From contig CAJQMR010000021.1 of NCBI GenBank assembly GCA_905479495.1, forward strand, positions 1 to 64,000: a stretch of 64,000 bases of DNA, read 5' to 3'. The stretch is from an uncultured Anaerolineae bacterium (lineage in GTDB: Bacteria > Chloroflexota > Anaerolineae > Promineifilales > Promineifilaceae). Position numbers and translations under genes: made by a program. Shown piece by piece: positions 41,403 through 50,503 of the stretch. Under the pieces are notes generated by a model that had not been told where the DNA came from, did no database searches, and was given only the letters and a program-made list of their open reading frames with translations. The number at the start of each line of letters is the position of its first letter. Position 1 is the first letter of the stretch.

Positions 41403-41712
41403 TCAACTTATGATGGCATTCTCGAATAGTTTGCCTGAACGAACGGTAAGTTCGGCTGATAAATGGTCAAAGCGTGTCTCGCCACGGCCGTTTTTGACAA
41501 AATCTTCTGCTTTGTAGCCGGTGCCTTGCAGCGGTTCCAAATAGAACAGGATCAACTCGCTTTTGCGGTTTTCATCTCATACCTTTGTTGCCTAAATGCC
41601 AGCAATTTGTCATTGCAATTCCACCACTGATTGATCATAATATCCCACAGTCGTATGTTTTTCTGGGCCTCGCTCAGAATCTGCAAACCAATCTTGTTGT
41701 TACTTTCCGAGC
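41403..41712 (-). pseudogene. Broken ORF, unrecognised protein fragment
   Basis: The minus strand from 41576 to 41403 reads 57 protein-like residues (LILFYLEPLQGTGYKAEDF, FDHLSAELTVRSGKLFENA) ended by TGA, but the frame has an in-frame TGA directly before it and no start. A -1 shift at about 41,577 joins it to a second open frame (AQKNIRLWDIMINQWWN, DKLLAFRQQRYE). Together they look like the C-terminal remnant of a gene now overlapped by the plus-strand zinc-ribbon gene. The family is not recognised. The call rests on amino-acid composition only. Confidence 0.3.
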
Positions 41713-41717
41713 TGAGC

Positions 41718-42053
41718 ATGATAGGATGTTTTTTCCGCATCTTGTTGGGGATATTTTGCCTGCTAATCGCTGTATCGGTTGCAAGAGTAACCGATACGTG
41801 GCCCTTTACCTTCCTCTTTTTGGTGGTTGGCGCTGGCACGATCCTAAGCGCTTTTGTTAATTTTAATCGTCAAAAATGCCCAGAATGTGGTAGGTCGTTT
41901 GCCCGTGGCAAGGAAAAGACAATTAATCACCCTGTCCGATTTTGGCATACGCAAAGGCGAGTGACAAAATTTCGGCCCTGCAAAGAATGTTGCCACCGCA
42001 TGGATGTTCAAAAGAAAACGGTTCCTCGCTACTGGTTTGAGTCTCAAAAATAG
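41718..42053 (+). CDS. Small membrane protein with zinc ribbon
   Basis: From ATG 41718 the protein of about 111 residues has two hydrophobic helices (FFRILLGIFCLLIAVSV, PFTFLFLVVGAGTILSAFV). A cytoplasmic ribbon follows with CPECGRSF and, 35 residues later, CKECCHR. It is probably a metal-stabilised anchored protein of unknown role. Longer readings start in the remnant region and are not favoured. Confidence 0.6.
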   Translation: MIGCFFRILLGIFCLLIAVSVARVTDTWPFTFLFLVVGAGTILSAFVNFNRQKCPECGRSFARGKEKTINHPVRFWHTQRRVTKFRPCKECCHRMDVQKKTVPRYWFESQK

Positions 42054-42124
42054 CAACAAAGTCTGTCCTGTTCGGCAAAGCCGCCTGCTAGACAAACATA
42101 CGGGCAAGAAACCCATAAATCAGT

Positions 42125-42589
42125 TTATTTCCCCGAAGCGATATGGGCTAATGCGTTTGCTTGGGCCGCGAATCCTTTTTTTACGGCCGTAATTGGGACA
42201 AACCTTGCCAAAATGCCAAAAAATTCCTCTTTCGTATAATATTCGGTTTGATGCCCTTTTGTGCGTAGTTGCTGGGTACGGGTAGCCTTTAGTAAACCGA
42301 GTTTGGCCACAAGGGCTGCATATTTGTACACCAGCTCTGCTGATCCATTCGCAGGAGGGACACTCCGTACCATCTGTTCAAGGGACATGCCTGTTTTGCC
42401 ATCATGCCACTGCAAATAAAACTTCATCTTTTCCACTTTATTTTGCTTATCAAGCGTATAATCCACGTTGATGATAAATGGATTCCATCTGTGGTAAGAA
42501 TCCCAGTCGGTAAGATGCTGCCAGACAATGTGTATATCGGCATCAATCAAAATGCGTTCTTCTACAAAGTAGTTGGATTTTTTCTTCAT
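42125..42589 (-). CDS. SRPBCC (START/polyketide cyclase-like) domain protein
   Basis: The 154-residue protein starts FVEERILIDADIHIVWQHLTDWDSYHRWNPFI, the standard opening of SRPBCC proteins. It has a ligand cavity formed by strands and a long C-terminal helix (FVPITAVKKGFAAQANALAHIA). It probably binds a hydrophobic small molecule. Ligand and role unknown. It stands alone. Confidence 0.8.
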   Translation of the reverse strand: MKKKSNYFVEERILIDADIHIVWQHLTDWDSYHRWNPFIINVDYTLDKQNKVEKMKFYLQWHDGKTGMSLEQMVRSVPPANGSAELVYKYAALVAKLGLLKATRTQQLRTKGHQTEYYTKEEFFGILARFVPITAVKKGFAAQANALAHIASGK

Positions 42590-42696
42590 AGTTAGAGGTT
42601 ATGGGGGGGATACGGCCGTTTCCCACCACCAATTTCAAAAAATTCAGGAAAGTGATACGGTTGGATCCACTGACACTAAGACGCAGATGAGCGAGT

Positions 42697-44016
42697 TTAG
42701 TGCAAAACCAACGGCAGGAATGTCAACCTGCTTTCGAACGATTCAATCGTTGTCGGATCCCAATAATTACCGGTCATAGTCAACAAACAGAGTAGATTAA
42801 CCGAGTCTTCATAATAGCTTTCATGACTGGTATAGACTGCATCGTAAATGGCATTAAGCCACGTTTGCTGAGATGGTACGGTCATTGCTGCTACGCCCAG
42901 AGGTGCAGCAAAAAAGGACGAAAAATAGTCACCCCCTGTGAGCGGCGTTCCATCTAATGTGTACCCCGCCTTGATGTCGTTTGGGCTGCCACCAGTTGCA
43001 CCCTCTGCCCATACCGCTATCTTAATGGCCTGGTCAAGTGAAACTGGGTCATTATTGAGTAGAGCATCAGTGGCAATGCGCCAGGGGTCTCGGCCAGCAT
43101 TATAGTAATATTGGCCGTCGTTTGCCCCTTCAAGGAAGCCAGAAGGGGCTGGCTGGGGCGTATCATTTGTAGGAGAAGTTGGTGTGGTAAAGTCAGGCAA
43201 TAAGCCAGTGATGGGGCTGTGGTTGGCTTGGAGGCTGGTGATAATAGTCTGGGTGCTAACAATTACCTCAGACCAGACAGGATTATTGGTCGCCCGACCA
43301 TAGGCTCGGAAATGAGCCGGCATGAAATCAGAAGTGCGGGGGGTATTTTGATTGTAGGTAGCATCGTTTGGACTTACCCAATCTCCCAACATCGGGAGTC
43401 GGCTGGTTGGGCCAATAGTCGATTCAAGAATCGCCGTTATTAGTGTCTCTGCCGCAGTCTGGTAATCAATTTGCCCATTACTCCCCCATTGTTTGTCAGC
43501 TAACAGCAGGGCATAGGCCATATCAGCATCTCCATCGAAGGCACTGCTATTGCCGGTTGAAGCATCAGGCACATCCCAATCCATTAGCCGAGCGTCAATA
43601 TCGCTGGGGTGGGCACGGGCAAATTCCCAGAGTCCGTCAAAGATGATCTGAGCCTCGGGATCATAACCAGCCATTAAGGCAACAATGATCATGCCATACC
43701 CTTGCCCCTCTGAGACGGTCCTGTCTTTGTCTGGCGTGGTTGCACCATAGGCAACGCGGTAGAGGAGAATACCATCAAGAGAGGTTCCAGCGTTGACTAA
43801 ATAACTTTCCTTCCAGTAATCGTAAAAGGCGCGCACATCGTCATCTTGTTGTGTCTGAGTGCGATGGTCGGGACGAATGGTGTTAGGTGCATAAACAGTG
43901 TGTTGCGGAAAGGGGTATTGCGTGCCTTGGGCCACTGGCGTAATTGCCGCTGTCTTGAAGCAAGACAGCATTAGTCCCCCAATTAGCAAGAAGAGTGTGA
44001 CTGGGCGCTTTAACAT
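42697..44016 (-). CDS. Secreted glycoside hydrolase family 8 enzyme
   Basis: From ATG 44016 (AAGGAG upstream) the 439-residue protein has a signal sequence, possibly lipoprotein-type (LMLSC). The GH8 (alpha/alpha)6 signatures follow: RTVSEGQGYGMIIVALMAGYD, with the catalytic Glu, and SSAFDGDADMAYALLLAD. It likely cleaves beta-1,4 glucan or related polymers. The chain ends in LTFLPLVLH, like the FLPIV motif near the N-terminus of the protein encoded at 46,424. The gene lacks ACGGCCGT. Confidence 0.88.
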   Translation of the reverse strand: MLKRPVTLFLLIGGLMLSCFKTAAITPVAQGTQYPFPQHTVYAPNTIRPDHRTQTQQDDDVRAFYDYWKESYLVNAGTSLDGILLYRVAYGATTPDKDRTVSEGQGYGMIIVALMAGYDPEAQIIFDGLWEFARAHPSDIDARLMDWDVPDASTGNSSAFDGDADMAYALLLADKQWGSNGQIDYQTAAETLITAILESTIGPTSRLPMLGDWVSPNDATYNQNTPRTSDFMPAHFRAYGRATNNPVWSEVIVSTQTIITSLQANHSPITGLLPDFTTPTSPTNDTPQPAPSGFLEGANDGQYYYNAGRDPWRIATDALLNNDPVSLDQAIKIAVWAEGATGGSPNDIKAGYTLDGTPLTGGDYFSSFFAAPLGVAAMTVPSQQTWLNAIYDAVYTSHESYYEDSVNLLCLLTMTGNYWDPTTIESFESRLTFLPLVLH

Positions 44017-44043
44017 GATAATCTCCTTAAAATTTTTGCTCAT

Positions 44044-44281
44044 GAGTCACCTCCAAGTTTACAAACAACGGCCGTTTCTATTCTTGCCGATCATTTAATC
44101 CCTTTCCATCGAGAATTTACTGCGTATATTTTTCAACCCTAGCCGTTCGTGTTCCGATAGCCTTCAACGCTTTATTTGCAGAATCGATCCAACCTATTGT
44201 AAACATTTGCCAGTTTTTTGCCTGGCTTCTGCGGCACAGTTGCTGAGTTGCTTGGGTCTGGCTGGGCAGGTGGTGTCAGTT
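44044..44281. other. Intergenic region, nothing recognised
   Basis: This stretch lies between a membrane-protein gene and the GH8 gene, both minus strand. It contains one ACGGCCGT copy and no ORF or hairpin. Confidence 0.5.
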
Positions 44282-45088
44282 TCAAAGCGTTGTGGCGCGG
44301 CTTGCCAACATGCTTAGCCGTATGCGGGTGGGTTTGTGGATGAACAGGTAATAAATTGCCAGCAGCCCGCTGTAGGTAACAACGGCCGTATAGATGCTAA
44401 GGCCAAGCTGGTGTTCGGGCGGTGTGGTGGGCAGCCGGGTTAGAAACGGCGCGATTAAGACGACATCGTAGGCCAGAAAGCCGCACAGCTGACCGGCGGC
44501 ATTGAACCAACTCGGCCGGATCAGCGCATAGATAAAATACATTGCCGCCCCGAGGAACATCGCCCCAATGACAACCGAGAGGTCTGGCGTAATCGCCCAG
44601 GGAATAATATTTGGCCTTTTCAATATTAGCTGTATGCTCACGATCAGCAGCGCCACGATGAAGAAGGCGAAAGACCAGCGCACGATTCCGGGCAGTGGGA
44701 CCGTGTTGTCGATAGGAATCCGAATGCTCCACAGCAGGAGGCCCAAGCCAAACAGGACGCCGACCAGGCAGGCAATGCCATAAATGGTCAACTCAGGTGT
44801 TTCACTGTTGGCACCCAGCTGAAACGAGAGGATTGACACGGGCAGCAGGATCGTCAGGTAATCCAGACCGATGCCTGCCAGTGCGCCATAATTTTTAGAG
44901 GCGACGGCCCACAAAGTTGATGCTGCTGCTGCGGCAAAAATGGAAGAAACAAAGATGAACGTCAGGGGGGTTGTCCCTGGAAACGGCCACAGATTAACTG
45001 CAAAAGGCAGTTGCAGGAAGAAGGCGATTGCCAGGAAGAATTGTACGGCACAGATGAGAAGCAAGGTGTAGCGTGCGGGTTTTATCAT
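44282..45088 (-). CDS. Membrane protein, about seven TM helices, unknown function
   Basis: The 268-residue protein has regularly spaced hydrophobic helices (LLLICAVQFFLAIAFFLQL, IGLDYLTILLPVSILSF, GIACLVGVLFGLGLLLWSI, WSFAFFIVALLIVSIQLIL) and short loops. No conserved motif is recognised. Its ATG overlaps the stop of the small gene upstream (ATGA). Confidence 0.65.
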   Translation of the reverse strand: MIKPARYTLLLICAVQFFLAIAFFLQLPFAVNLWPFPGTTPLTFIFVSSIFAAAAASTLWAVASKNYGALAGIGLDYLTILLPVSILSFQLGANSETPELTIYGIACLVGVLFGLGLLLWSIRIPIDNTVPLPGIVRWSFAFFIVALLIVSIQLILKRPNIIPWAITPDLSVVIGAMFLGAAMYFIYALIRPSWFNAAGQLCGFLAYDVVLIAPFLTRLPTTPPEHQLGLSIYTAVVTYSGLLAIYYLFIHKPTRIRLSMLASRATTL

Positions 45089-45288
45089 TCGACACTCCGA
45101 TTGCCAGTGATTGTTTCCGTGGAGGTGACCGTTAAAGCAACGGCCGTTTCCGAAGCATGGTCTGGAAAATCACGGGTGATGTAAAGTTCGGTGTTGCCGC
45201 GAGCATCGTAGACGGAATCGAGGCGACCGCTTTTGGCAAACAGTTTGGAAGGCAGCTTAATCGTACAATCAATTCTTTTGCACAACAT
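45085..45288 (-). CDS. Small hypothetical protein coupled to the membrane-protein gene
   Basis: The 67-residue ORF has 4-base overlap with the following gene, which is the main evidence that it is coding. The sequence (ARGNTELYITRDFPDHASETAVALTVTST) is beta-like and not recognised. It could be the remnant of a longer gene, as no upstream domain is present. Confidence 0.45.
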   Translation of the reverse strand: MLCKRIDCTIKLPSKLFAKSGRLDSVYDARGNTELYITRDFPDHASETAVALTVTSTETITGNRSVE

Positions 45289-45356
45289 CGGATGGATGGG
45301 GGAGATGTTACTCCGCCAGTTGGGGGAGAGGGATGAAGGGTTTGGCTAAAAAGAAC

Positions 45357-45824
45357 CTACTCTAGAATGATCTTTTCGCTGGCTTTGGCCAATTCTTCAT
45401 CTACAAGCTTTTGGACTCTGCCAAAAGAAATTTCTTTATTGCTACCACCAATAGTTAGGAAACTTTTAGCCAAATCTTCTACCGTGGATTCGACAAGGAG
45501 CATGAATTGGGTATAGGCAAAGTCGTACTTGGGATCATTTTCGTCTTGCCCAAAAACGCTAAATAATAGCCGTTCAAGCATTTGGTCCATCCCCCACAAT
45601 TTTAGATGGAGTAACTCATGGATGATTACCTCTTCCAGATTTGTTTGTTTCGGATTGACAGTATTTATCATGACGATGGCTTTCCTGTCATCCTCATCAA
45701 TTTTAATATCGCCTGTTTTTCTCCATTCAACGTCTACGAGGGTGAGCCGAATATCCCAATCCCTTAGTCGTAAAATATCTTGCCACTTGACGAGGTATTC
45801 TTGCAACAATTCAATCTGTCCCAT
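45357..45824 (-). CDS. Putative zinc metallopeptidase-like protein (HExxH)
   Basis: The 155-residue protein contains EVIIHELLHLKLWGMDQ, an HExxH zinc motif on a helix. It follows a beta segment with RKAIVMINT, the geometry of small zincin-like proteins found in phages and bacteria. A third ligand cannot be named. No signal peptide is present. It may be a cytoplasmic peptidase or a non-catalytic relative. Confidence 0.65.
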   Translation of the reverse strand: MGQIELLQEYLVKWQDILRLRDWDIRLTLVDVEWRKTGDIKIDEDDRKAIVMINTVNPKQTNLEEVIIHELLHLKLWGMDQMLERLLFSVFGQDENDPKYDFAYTQFMLLVESTVEDLAKSFLTIGGSNKEISFGRVQKLVDEELAKASEKIILE

Positions 45825-46423
45825 GCCTAATTCCTTTATATGTTTTCATTTTAGAAAAAGCGGCTTTTCTAATGGCCTCGGCTCCAAGCTCTGGGAGGTG
45901 GTTTAGAAAAAGATATTGTAGTAACGGCCGTTTCCCCTCACAAACAATAGCTTAAATGCGTGTTGAGAAACGGCCGTAACTTACGATTTTATTTCATCAA
46001 TTCAAAAATTTCGCCGTCCAACCAAGACTCAATTCTTTTGCATCTTTCTTGTTTGACGTGAACCCACCAACGCTAAACGGCCAGGAAGAGGATACGGCCG
46101 TACCCATCTCTGCCCCAACTCTGACTGTAACATTAATTCAATGCCCGGCAAGGGGAACGGCAGTTTCACAACATTACTTGTCTACCACAACCGGTTTCTC
46201 TTTCCGCCTGCTATGGCCACAGGAAAGATAGCCCCATTGAGTCATTAAATTGGTCAGATGCCCCATCTATAATTGACTTAACCAGAGCAACTTGCCTACC
46301 TACCTATAGGTATATGTTTGTCAGACTTAAGAGTCTGCTGAATGGACTAATGTTCTGCTTTAATAACCACACAATACATGTGCCAGGTCAATCTATTCAT
46401 TTCATATAATAAGGAAACTTTCA
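45825..46423. other. 599-base intergenic region with three ACGGCCGT copies and a gene relic
   Basis: It contains ACGGCCGT copies near 45,923, 45,969 and 46,094, the relic at 46,174, and TATAAT at 46,405-46,410 with AAGGAAA before the next gene. No other ORF is convincing. Confidence 0.5.
46174..46236 (-). pseudogene. Relic of the C-terminus of the 56,394 protein family
   Basis: The minus strand reads WGYLSCGHSRRKEKPVVVDK and stop. It resembles the C-terminus of the protein encoded at 56,394 (LWGFPVTSRASNSNG, EEEPVVEEAP) in order and spacing. There is no upstream coding sequence of the family. It lies on the left side of the PD40 gene, and a better relic lies on its right. Confidence 0.4.
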
Positions 46424-49405
46424 ATGAAACGCTCGCTCTCTGCTCTATTTTCCCTATTAATTGGCTTGCTGTTTGTTGGCTTGCTTGTACGAACAGCACA
46501 AAGTTCGCAAGCTGACTCTACTGTTGCTGACGCAACCACTACTTCAAATATTTTCTTGCCTATAGTTCGTAATGATCTGCCGCCAATTATCCCTGAAACC
46601 ACAGAAGTTCTAACAGAAGAATCTACCCAGCATCTAGCATCCATTTCCCCAGATGGCACCATTTTAACCTTTGACCAAATGACATCTCAGTTAAGCGATT
46701 TAACGGCAGGGGATGTGATTGTTGGGAATGTCAGTGAAGCAGCACCAGATGGCTTTTTGCGTAAGGTAACGGCCGTTTCTTCAACAAATGGACAAGTCAT
46801 TGTCACCACTGCTCCGGCAACATTGGAAGATGCAATCCAACAAGGTTCCATTCAACTATCTAAACAGTTAACTCCCGCTGATGTCGAATCGATGACGTTG
46901 GTTGAAGGAGTCACGTTACAGGCGAGACCAAGTGCAACTGATCTCAATGATACCTTCACTTTTGAGCTAAATAACGTGGTCATCTATGATGAGGATGAAG
47001 ATTTTAATACCACTAATGATCAGATAAAGGCCAATGGCCATCTGGAACTGGCACCTGAAGTTGATTTTGATATTGCGATACGAAACCATAAATTGGAAGA
47101 ACTGAACTTTATTTTTAGGGCAGAAGAAATGATTGCCTTAGAAGTTGGGGCTGAGGTGAGCAACTCTTTTTTGGATAAAACTATCGAAATTGCTAATCTC
47201 CATATCGCTGACATTATTGTATTCGTTGGTCCTGTACCGGTTGTCATTATTGTCGAAATGCCTATCCACCTACAGATACAGGGAGAGGCGAAGGCTGGAG
47301 TATGGGCGAAAGTCACCCAAACTGCTAACTTAACCGCCGGATTGCAATACGAAGATCGTACCTGGTATCCTGTTTCCAACCTGATAAATGATTTTTCATT
47401 TGACCCCCCTACCGGTCAGATAGGCGCCGAGCTTAAAGCTTCCATCGATCCTCCATTGGGCTTATTGCTTTACGGTGTTGCTGGTCCATTTGCTTCTGCG
47501 AATCCATACGCGAAGCTTGTTGGGGAGATATCTGGCCTGTCAGCAGATTGGAAGTTGGAACTGCATGGCGGTATTGAGGCGAAGGTCGGGGTTCAGGCTG
47601 AAATTCTTGGCCAGTCTTTGGGAAATCATACGGAAGAGGTTCTTAAGTGGGATGTTTTGCTATGGGCTCTTTCAAGCAATAACCCTCCTTTTGAACCGGC
47701 CAATCCTTTTCCTGTAGACCAGGCGACTGATCAAGTGGTTGATCGTGTCTTGACCTGGACAGGAGGCGATCCTGACGGGGGAACCGTTACCTACGACGTT
47801 TATCTAGAGGCCGACGACAGCACGCCAGATATCCTGGTTGCCGCTGATCAACTTGATACCATGTATGATCCGGGCACATTACTCCCTCAGACACAATACT
47901 ATTGGCAAATTATTGCTGAAGATGAACAGGGAGCAGTCACCGAAGGACCTATCTGGCAGTTTTCAACAGAAAGTGGCATCGCTTTAATCCTGGCAATTCC
48001 TCAGGTCAGTGATTTCACCGTCACGATTGATGGTGTGACGAGCACCATAGCGGGCACCATTACCCAGCTGCATTGGCAGTGGGGTGACGGTAGCAGCGAC
48101 GATCAATGGTTCCCGGCCAGCCATACCTATGCCCTGACCGGTACCTTCCCCATCACGGCCACGGCGTATGATGATTTAGGCAACAGTGTGCAGCAAACCA
48201 CGACGGTCACGATTAGTAACAGCGTGCCCCTAAGCAGTACGGCTCTCATTTCTCTGGCGGATGATGAAGCATTGGGAAATTTCATGTCTACTGCTCCGGC
48301 TGTTTCCGCCGACGGCCGTTACGTCGCCTTTGTTTCCCGTGCTAATAATCTGGTACCCAATGACACCAACGGGGTAGATGATATTTTTGTACGTGATACG
48401 TACATGGGCACAACTACTCGCGTTTCGGTGGCGTCTAACGGCGACCAAAGCAACGGTGCCTCTCTACGGCCCGATATTTCGGCTGACGGCCGTTACATTG
48501 TTTTTCTTTCAACGGCCGACAATCTCGTGGCCGGGGATACAAATGGACTGGTTGACGTTTTTGTCCATGACTTGACCACAGGCGATACGATTGGTATTTC
48601 AAAAAATCCTGGCAGTGAACAGCTAGACGGAGCTACTGCCGCCGTTACCCCATCCATTTCTGGCGATGGTCAGTATGTGGCGTACACGAGCGGACTTGGC
48701 CCCTATTACTACATTTATATTCGTGACCTGCAAGCCCAAACTACCAGCGCGGTGGGCTCCCCTGCTTATAGTGCTTTAGACCTTTCCGCCGATGGCCAAT
48801 ATCTGGCCTTTGATTCCCGCGCCGATATTGTGGCCGAAGACAATAACTATGAAGATGATGTTTACGTCTACGATCGGGATACCACCGACTTGACACTGGT
48901 CTCCGTTACTTCAGGCGGAACAATTGGCAATTTTAATTCCAGTGGGGGTGTTGCTATTTCTGGCGACGGCCGTTACGTGGCGTTTGTTTCTTTCGCGACA
49001 AATTTAACTGGTGAAGCCACCAGTGATTTTGATACCGATATTCTTGTGCATGATCGGCAAGCGGGTATCACGTTTGCGGTTTCCAATCCAGCATCGTCGA
49101 TCGGATCAAGCTCCATGCCAACCATTTCTGGCGACGGCCGTTATATCGCTTTTTACTCCACCGCCAGCAATCTGGTGACGGATGATAATAACGGTGTGGG
49201 GGATATTTTTGTCTATGATCAACAAACGGGACAACGGTTCCTGGCTTCCGTAGACAGCGCTGGAAACCAGGCGAACGGTGTCTCTCAGAATCCCGCGATG
49301 GCGGCCAATGGCAATGCGGTTGTGTACATTTCTGCGGCTACCGATTTGGTACCCGATGATGATAATGGTCAGATAGATGTGTTTAAACATAGCTGGGGCA
49401 ATTGA
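46424..49405 (+). CDS. Large secreted protein: beta domain, Fn3-like, PKD and seven PD40 repeats
   Basis: The 993-residue protein has a signal peptide (LFSLLIGLLFVGLLVRTAQS) and the motif NIFLPIVRN common to exported Chloroflexota proteins. An Fn3-like domain (about 425-520, TQYYWQIIAEDEQG) and a PKD domain (about 525-600, WGDGSSDDQWFPASHTYALTG) follow. Seven TolB/PD40 repeats run from about 605 to the end (SADGRYVAFVSRANNLV and variants), enough for a complete seven-bladed propeller. It is probably a surface binding or adhesion protein. Several repeats carry ACGGCCGT, which encodes Gly-Arg in DGRY. Confidence 0.8.
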   Translation: MKRSLSALFSLLIGLLFVGLLVRTAQSSQADSTVADATTTSNIFLPIVRNDLPPIIPETTEVLTEESTQHLASISPDGTILTFDQMTSQLSDLTAGDVIVGNVSEAAPDGFLRKVTAVSSTNGQVIVTTAPATLEDAIQQGSIQLSKQLTPADVESMTLVEGVTLQARPSATDLNDTFTFELNNVVIYDEDEDFNTTNDQIKANGHLELAPEVDFDIAIRNHKLEELNFIFRAEEMIALEVGAEVSNSFLDKTIEIANLHIADIIVFVGPVPVVIIVEMPIHLQIQGEAKAGVWAKVTQTANLTAGLQYEDRTWYPVSNLINDFSFDPPTGQIGAELKASIDPPLGLLLYGVAGPFASANPYAKLVGEISGLSADWKLELHGGIEAKVGVQAEILGQSLGNHTEEVLKWDVLLWALSSNNPPFEPANPFPVDQATDQVVDRVLTWTGGDPDGGTVTYDVYLEADDSTPDILVAADQLDTMYDPGTLLPQTQYYWQIIAEDEQGAVTEGPIWQFSTESGIALILAIPQVSDFTVTIDGVTSTIAGTITQLHWQWGDGSSDDQWFPASHTYALTGTFPITATAYDDLGNSVQQTTTVTISNSVPLSSTALISLADDEALGNFMSTAPAVSADGRYVAFVSRANNLVPNDTNGVDDIFVRDTYMGTTTRVSVASNGDQSNGASLRPDISADGRYIVFLSTADNLVAGDTNGLVDVFVHDLTTGDTIGISKNPGSEQLDGATAAVTPSISGDGQYVAYTSGLGPYYYIYIRDLQAQTTSAVGSPAYSALDLSADGQYLAFDSRADIVAEDNNYEDDVYVYDRDTTDLTLVSVTSGGTIGNFNSSGGVAISGDGRYVAFVSFATNLTGEATSDFDTDILVHDRQAGITFAVSNPASSIGSSSMPTISGDGRYIAFYSTASNLVTDDNNGVGDIFVYDQQTGQRFLASVDSAGNQANGVSQNPAMAANGNAVVYISAATDLVPDDDNGQIDVFKHSWGN

Positions 49406-49513
49406 TTTAAATTTGCCTCACCACTGGCGGCTTACTTATTCAGAACTACTTGTTGCCATATCGAAGCTTTAAGTTGCTGGGGTTATCTGCCTACCCAATG
49501 GGTGAAATTAATC

Positions 49514-49546
49514 AGGCCTGGCAGGTTGAGCAAACCTGCCAGGCCT
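49514..49546. repeat. Perfect 14-bp hairpin, REP-like
   Basis: AGGCCTGGCAGGTT and AACCTGCCAGGCCT are separated by GAGCA. It lies about 110 bases behind the PD40 gene. There is no T-run, so it looks like a dispersed repeat element rather than a terminator. Confidence 0.7.
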
Positions 49547-49563
49547 GTAAGCATCTTACACCA

Positions 49564-49650
49564 TCAAACTTCAATCACAACCGGTTTCTCCGCCCGACGG
49601 CCGTTTCCATTGCTAACCCGACCCGTGACCGAAAAGCCCCACAGTTGTCG
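49564..49650 (-). pseudogene. Relic of the C-terminus of the 56,394 protein family
   Basis: After an in-frame stop the minus strand reads LWGFSVTGRVSNGNGRR then EKPVVIEV and stop. It closely follows the C-terminus of the 56,394 protein (LWGFPVTSRASNSNG, PVVEEAPVVV). The DNA is also similar. Only this tail is present, so a paralogue has decayed or been replaced. Confidence 0.55.
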
Positions 49651-49742
49651 CTAGTTTGAGCAAGTTGTGTAGCTGGGTAACGGCCGTTCCACTGGCCCCT
49701 CTTTGCCAGATACAGTTTTTTAATCGGACCTAGTAGACCAAA

Positions 49743-50168
49743 TCATACGCGCAGCCAATGTTTCGATACTTTTAATTTATCCAGAGCATCATTAGACACA
49801 AAATATCTCAAAAAACCACAGTTACCACATACAACTGGTCGTATTTTGGCGGAGGAGAACATACCCGAAGCCAGTTTTGGTAATAATTCTCCACCAATAG
49901 TTGTGGTATCAATATAATCCTTGTATTGATACACTTCTTCTGATTTACATTCGGGACAAGGTGCCATTAGCTTTTCCTTATAATTGAGATCCTGAATATC
50001 GAGGTCAAATGCTGATGCCAAAACCTTCTTAGAATGAAGCGAAGCTGTTCCTCTCTTCTCTATCCGTTGTATGGTTCTCAAGTTAAGCCCTGAAGCATTA
50101 GCCAACTCCTCTTGAGACCAAGCTTTTTCCTCTCTTAACTTAAGAATTATTTTGACATTTATTTTCAT
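49743..50168 (-). CDS. XRE-type regulator with C-terminal zinc ribbon
   Basis: From ATG 50168 (AAGGA upstream) the 141-residue protein has a helix-turn-helix (KLREEKAWSQEELANASGLNLRTIQRIEKRG). A two-CxxC ribbon follows (CPECKSEE and CGNCGFLRYF). It is probably a DNA-binding regulator with a metal-stabilised or sensing domain. Two inverted repeats surround its start region and may be its operators. The region is AT-rich and without ACGGCCGT. Confidence 0.78.
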   Translation of the reverse strand: MKINVKIILKLREEKAWSQEELANASGLNLRTIQRIEKRGTASLHSKKVLASAFDLDIQDLNYKEKLMAPCPECKSEEVYQYKDYIDTTTIGGELLPKLASGMFSSAKIRPVVCGNCGFLRYFVSNDALDKLKVSKHWLRV

Positions 50169-50179
50169 CAGATATTCCT

Positions 50180-50289
50180 TAAGTAAATGCCGGAAAGTTG
50201 CTTGAAAACCGAAGGCCACAAGGCATTTACTTATAAGGAGAACGGAAGCACATCTTTACACTTCGTTTTAAAGTTACTTTCCGTTCTCC
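50180..50289. promoter_or_regulatory. Two inverted repeats upstream of the XRE gene
   Basis: TAAGTAAATGCC (50180-50191) and GGCATTTACTTA (50222-50233) are exact complements. GGAGAACGGAA (50237-50247) and TTCCGTTCTCC (50279-50289) likewise. Both lie within 125 bases upstream of the regulator's ATG, in positions fitting operators or 5' leader hairpins. The rest of the gap to 50,503 holds nothing recognised. Confidence 0.6.
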
Positions 50290-50503
50290 ACTTATCTTGG
50301 TTGTAGAATTGTCATCAGATTAAGACATTCTTGAGGAAACGGCTACGGCTTCTGTACGAATGTTACCTGGCAACCATGCGGCATTTTTACGGCAGTAGAG
50401 AGCAGATTAAAAAGAGAGAGCAGCGTTTATCTGCGTTCATCAGCGTCTTGTTTCTTGTAAAAAGTTCGACTATTGAAAAACCGTAGCGGGCTGTTTGATG
50501 ATA

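Noticed and set aside
41552..41839. A 95-residue minus-strand ORF as an intact gene
   Set aside because: It overlaps the zinc-ribbon gene on the other strand and stops where a better frame begins. Only its last part looks protein-like, so it was treated as a remnant.
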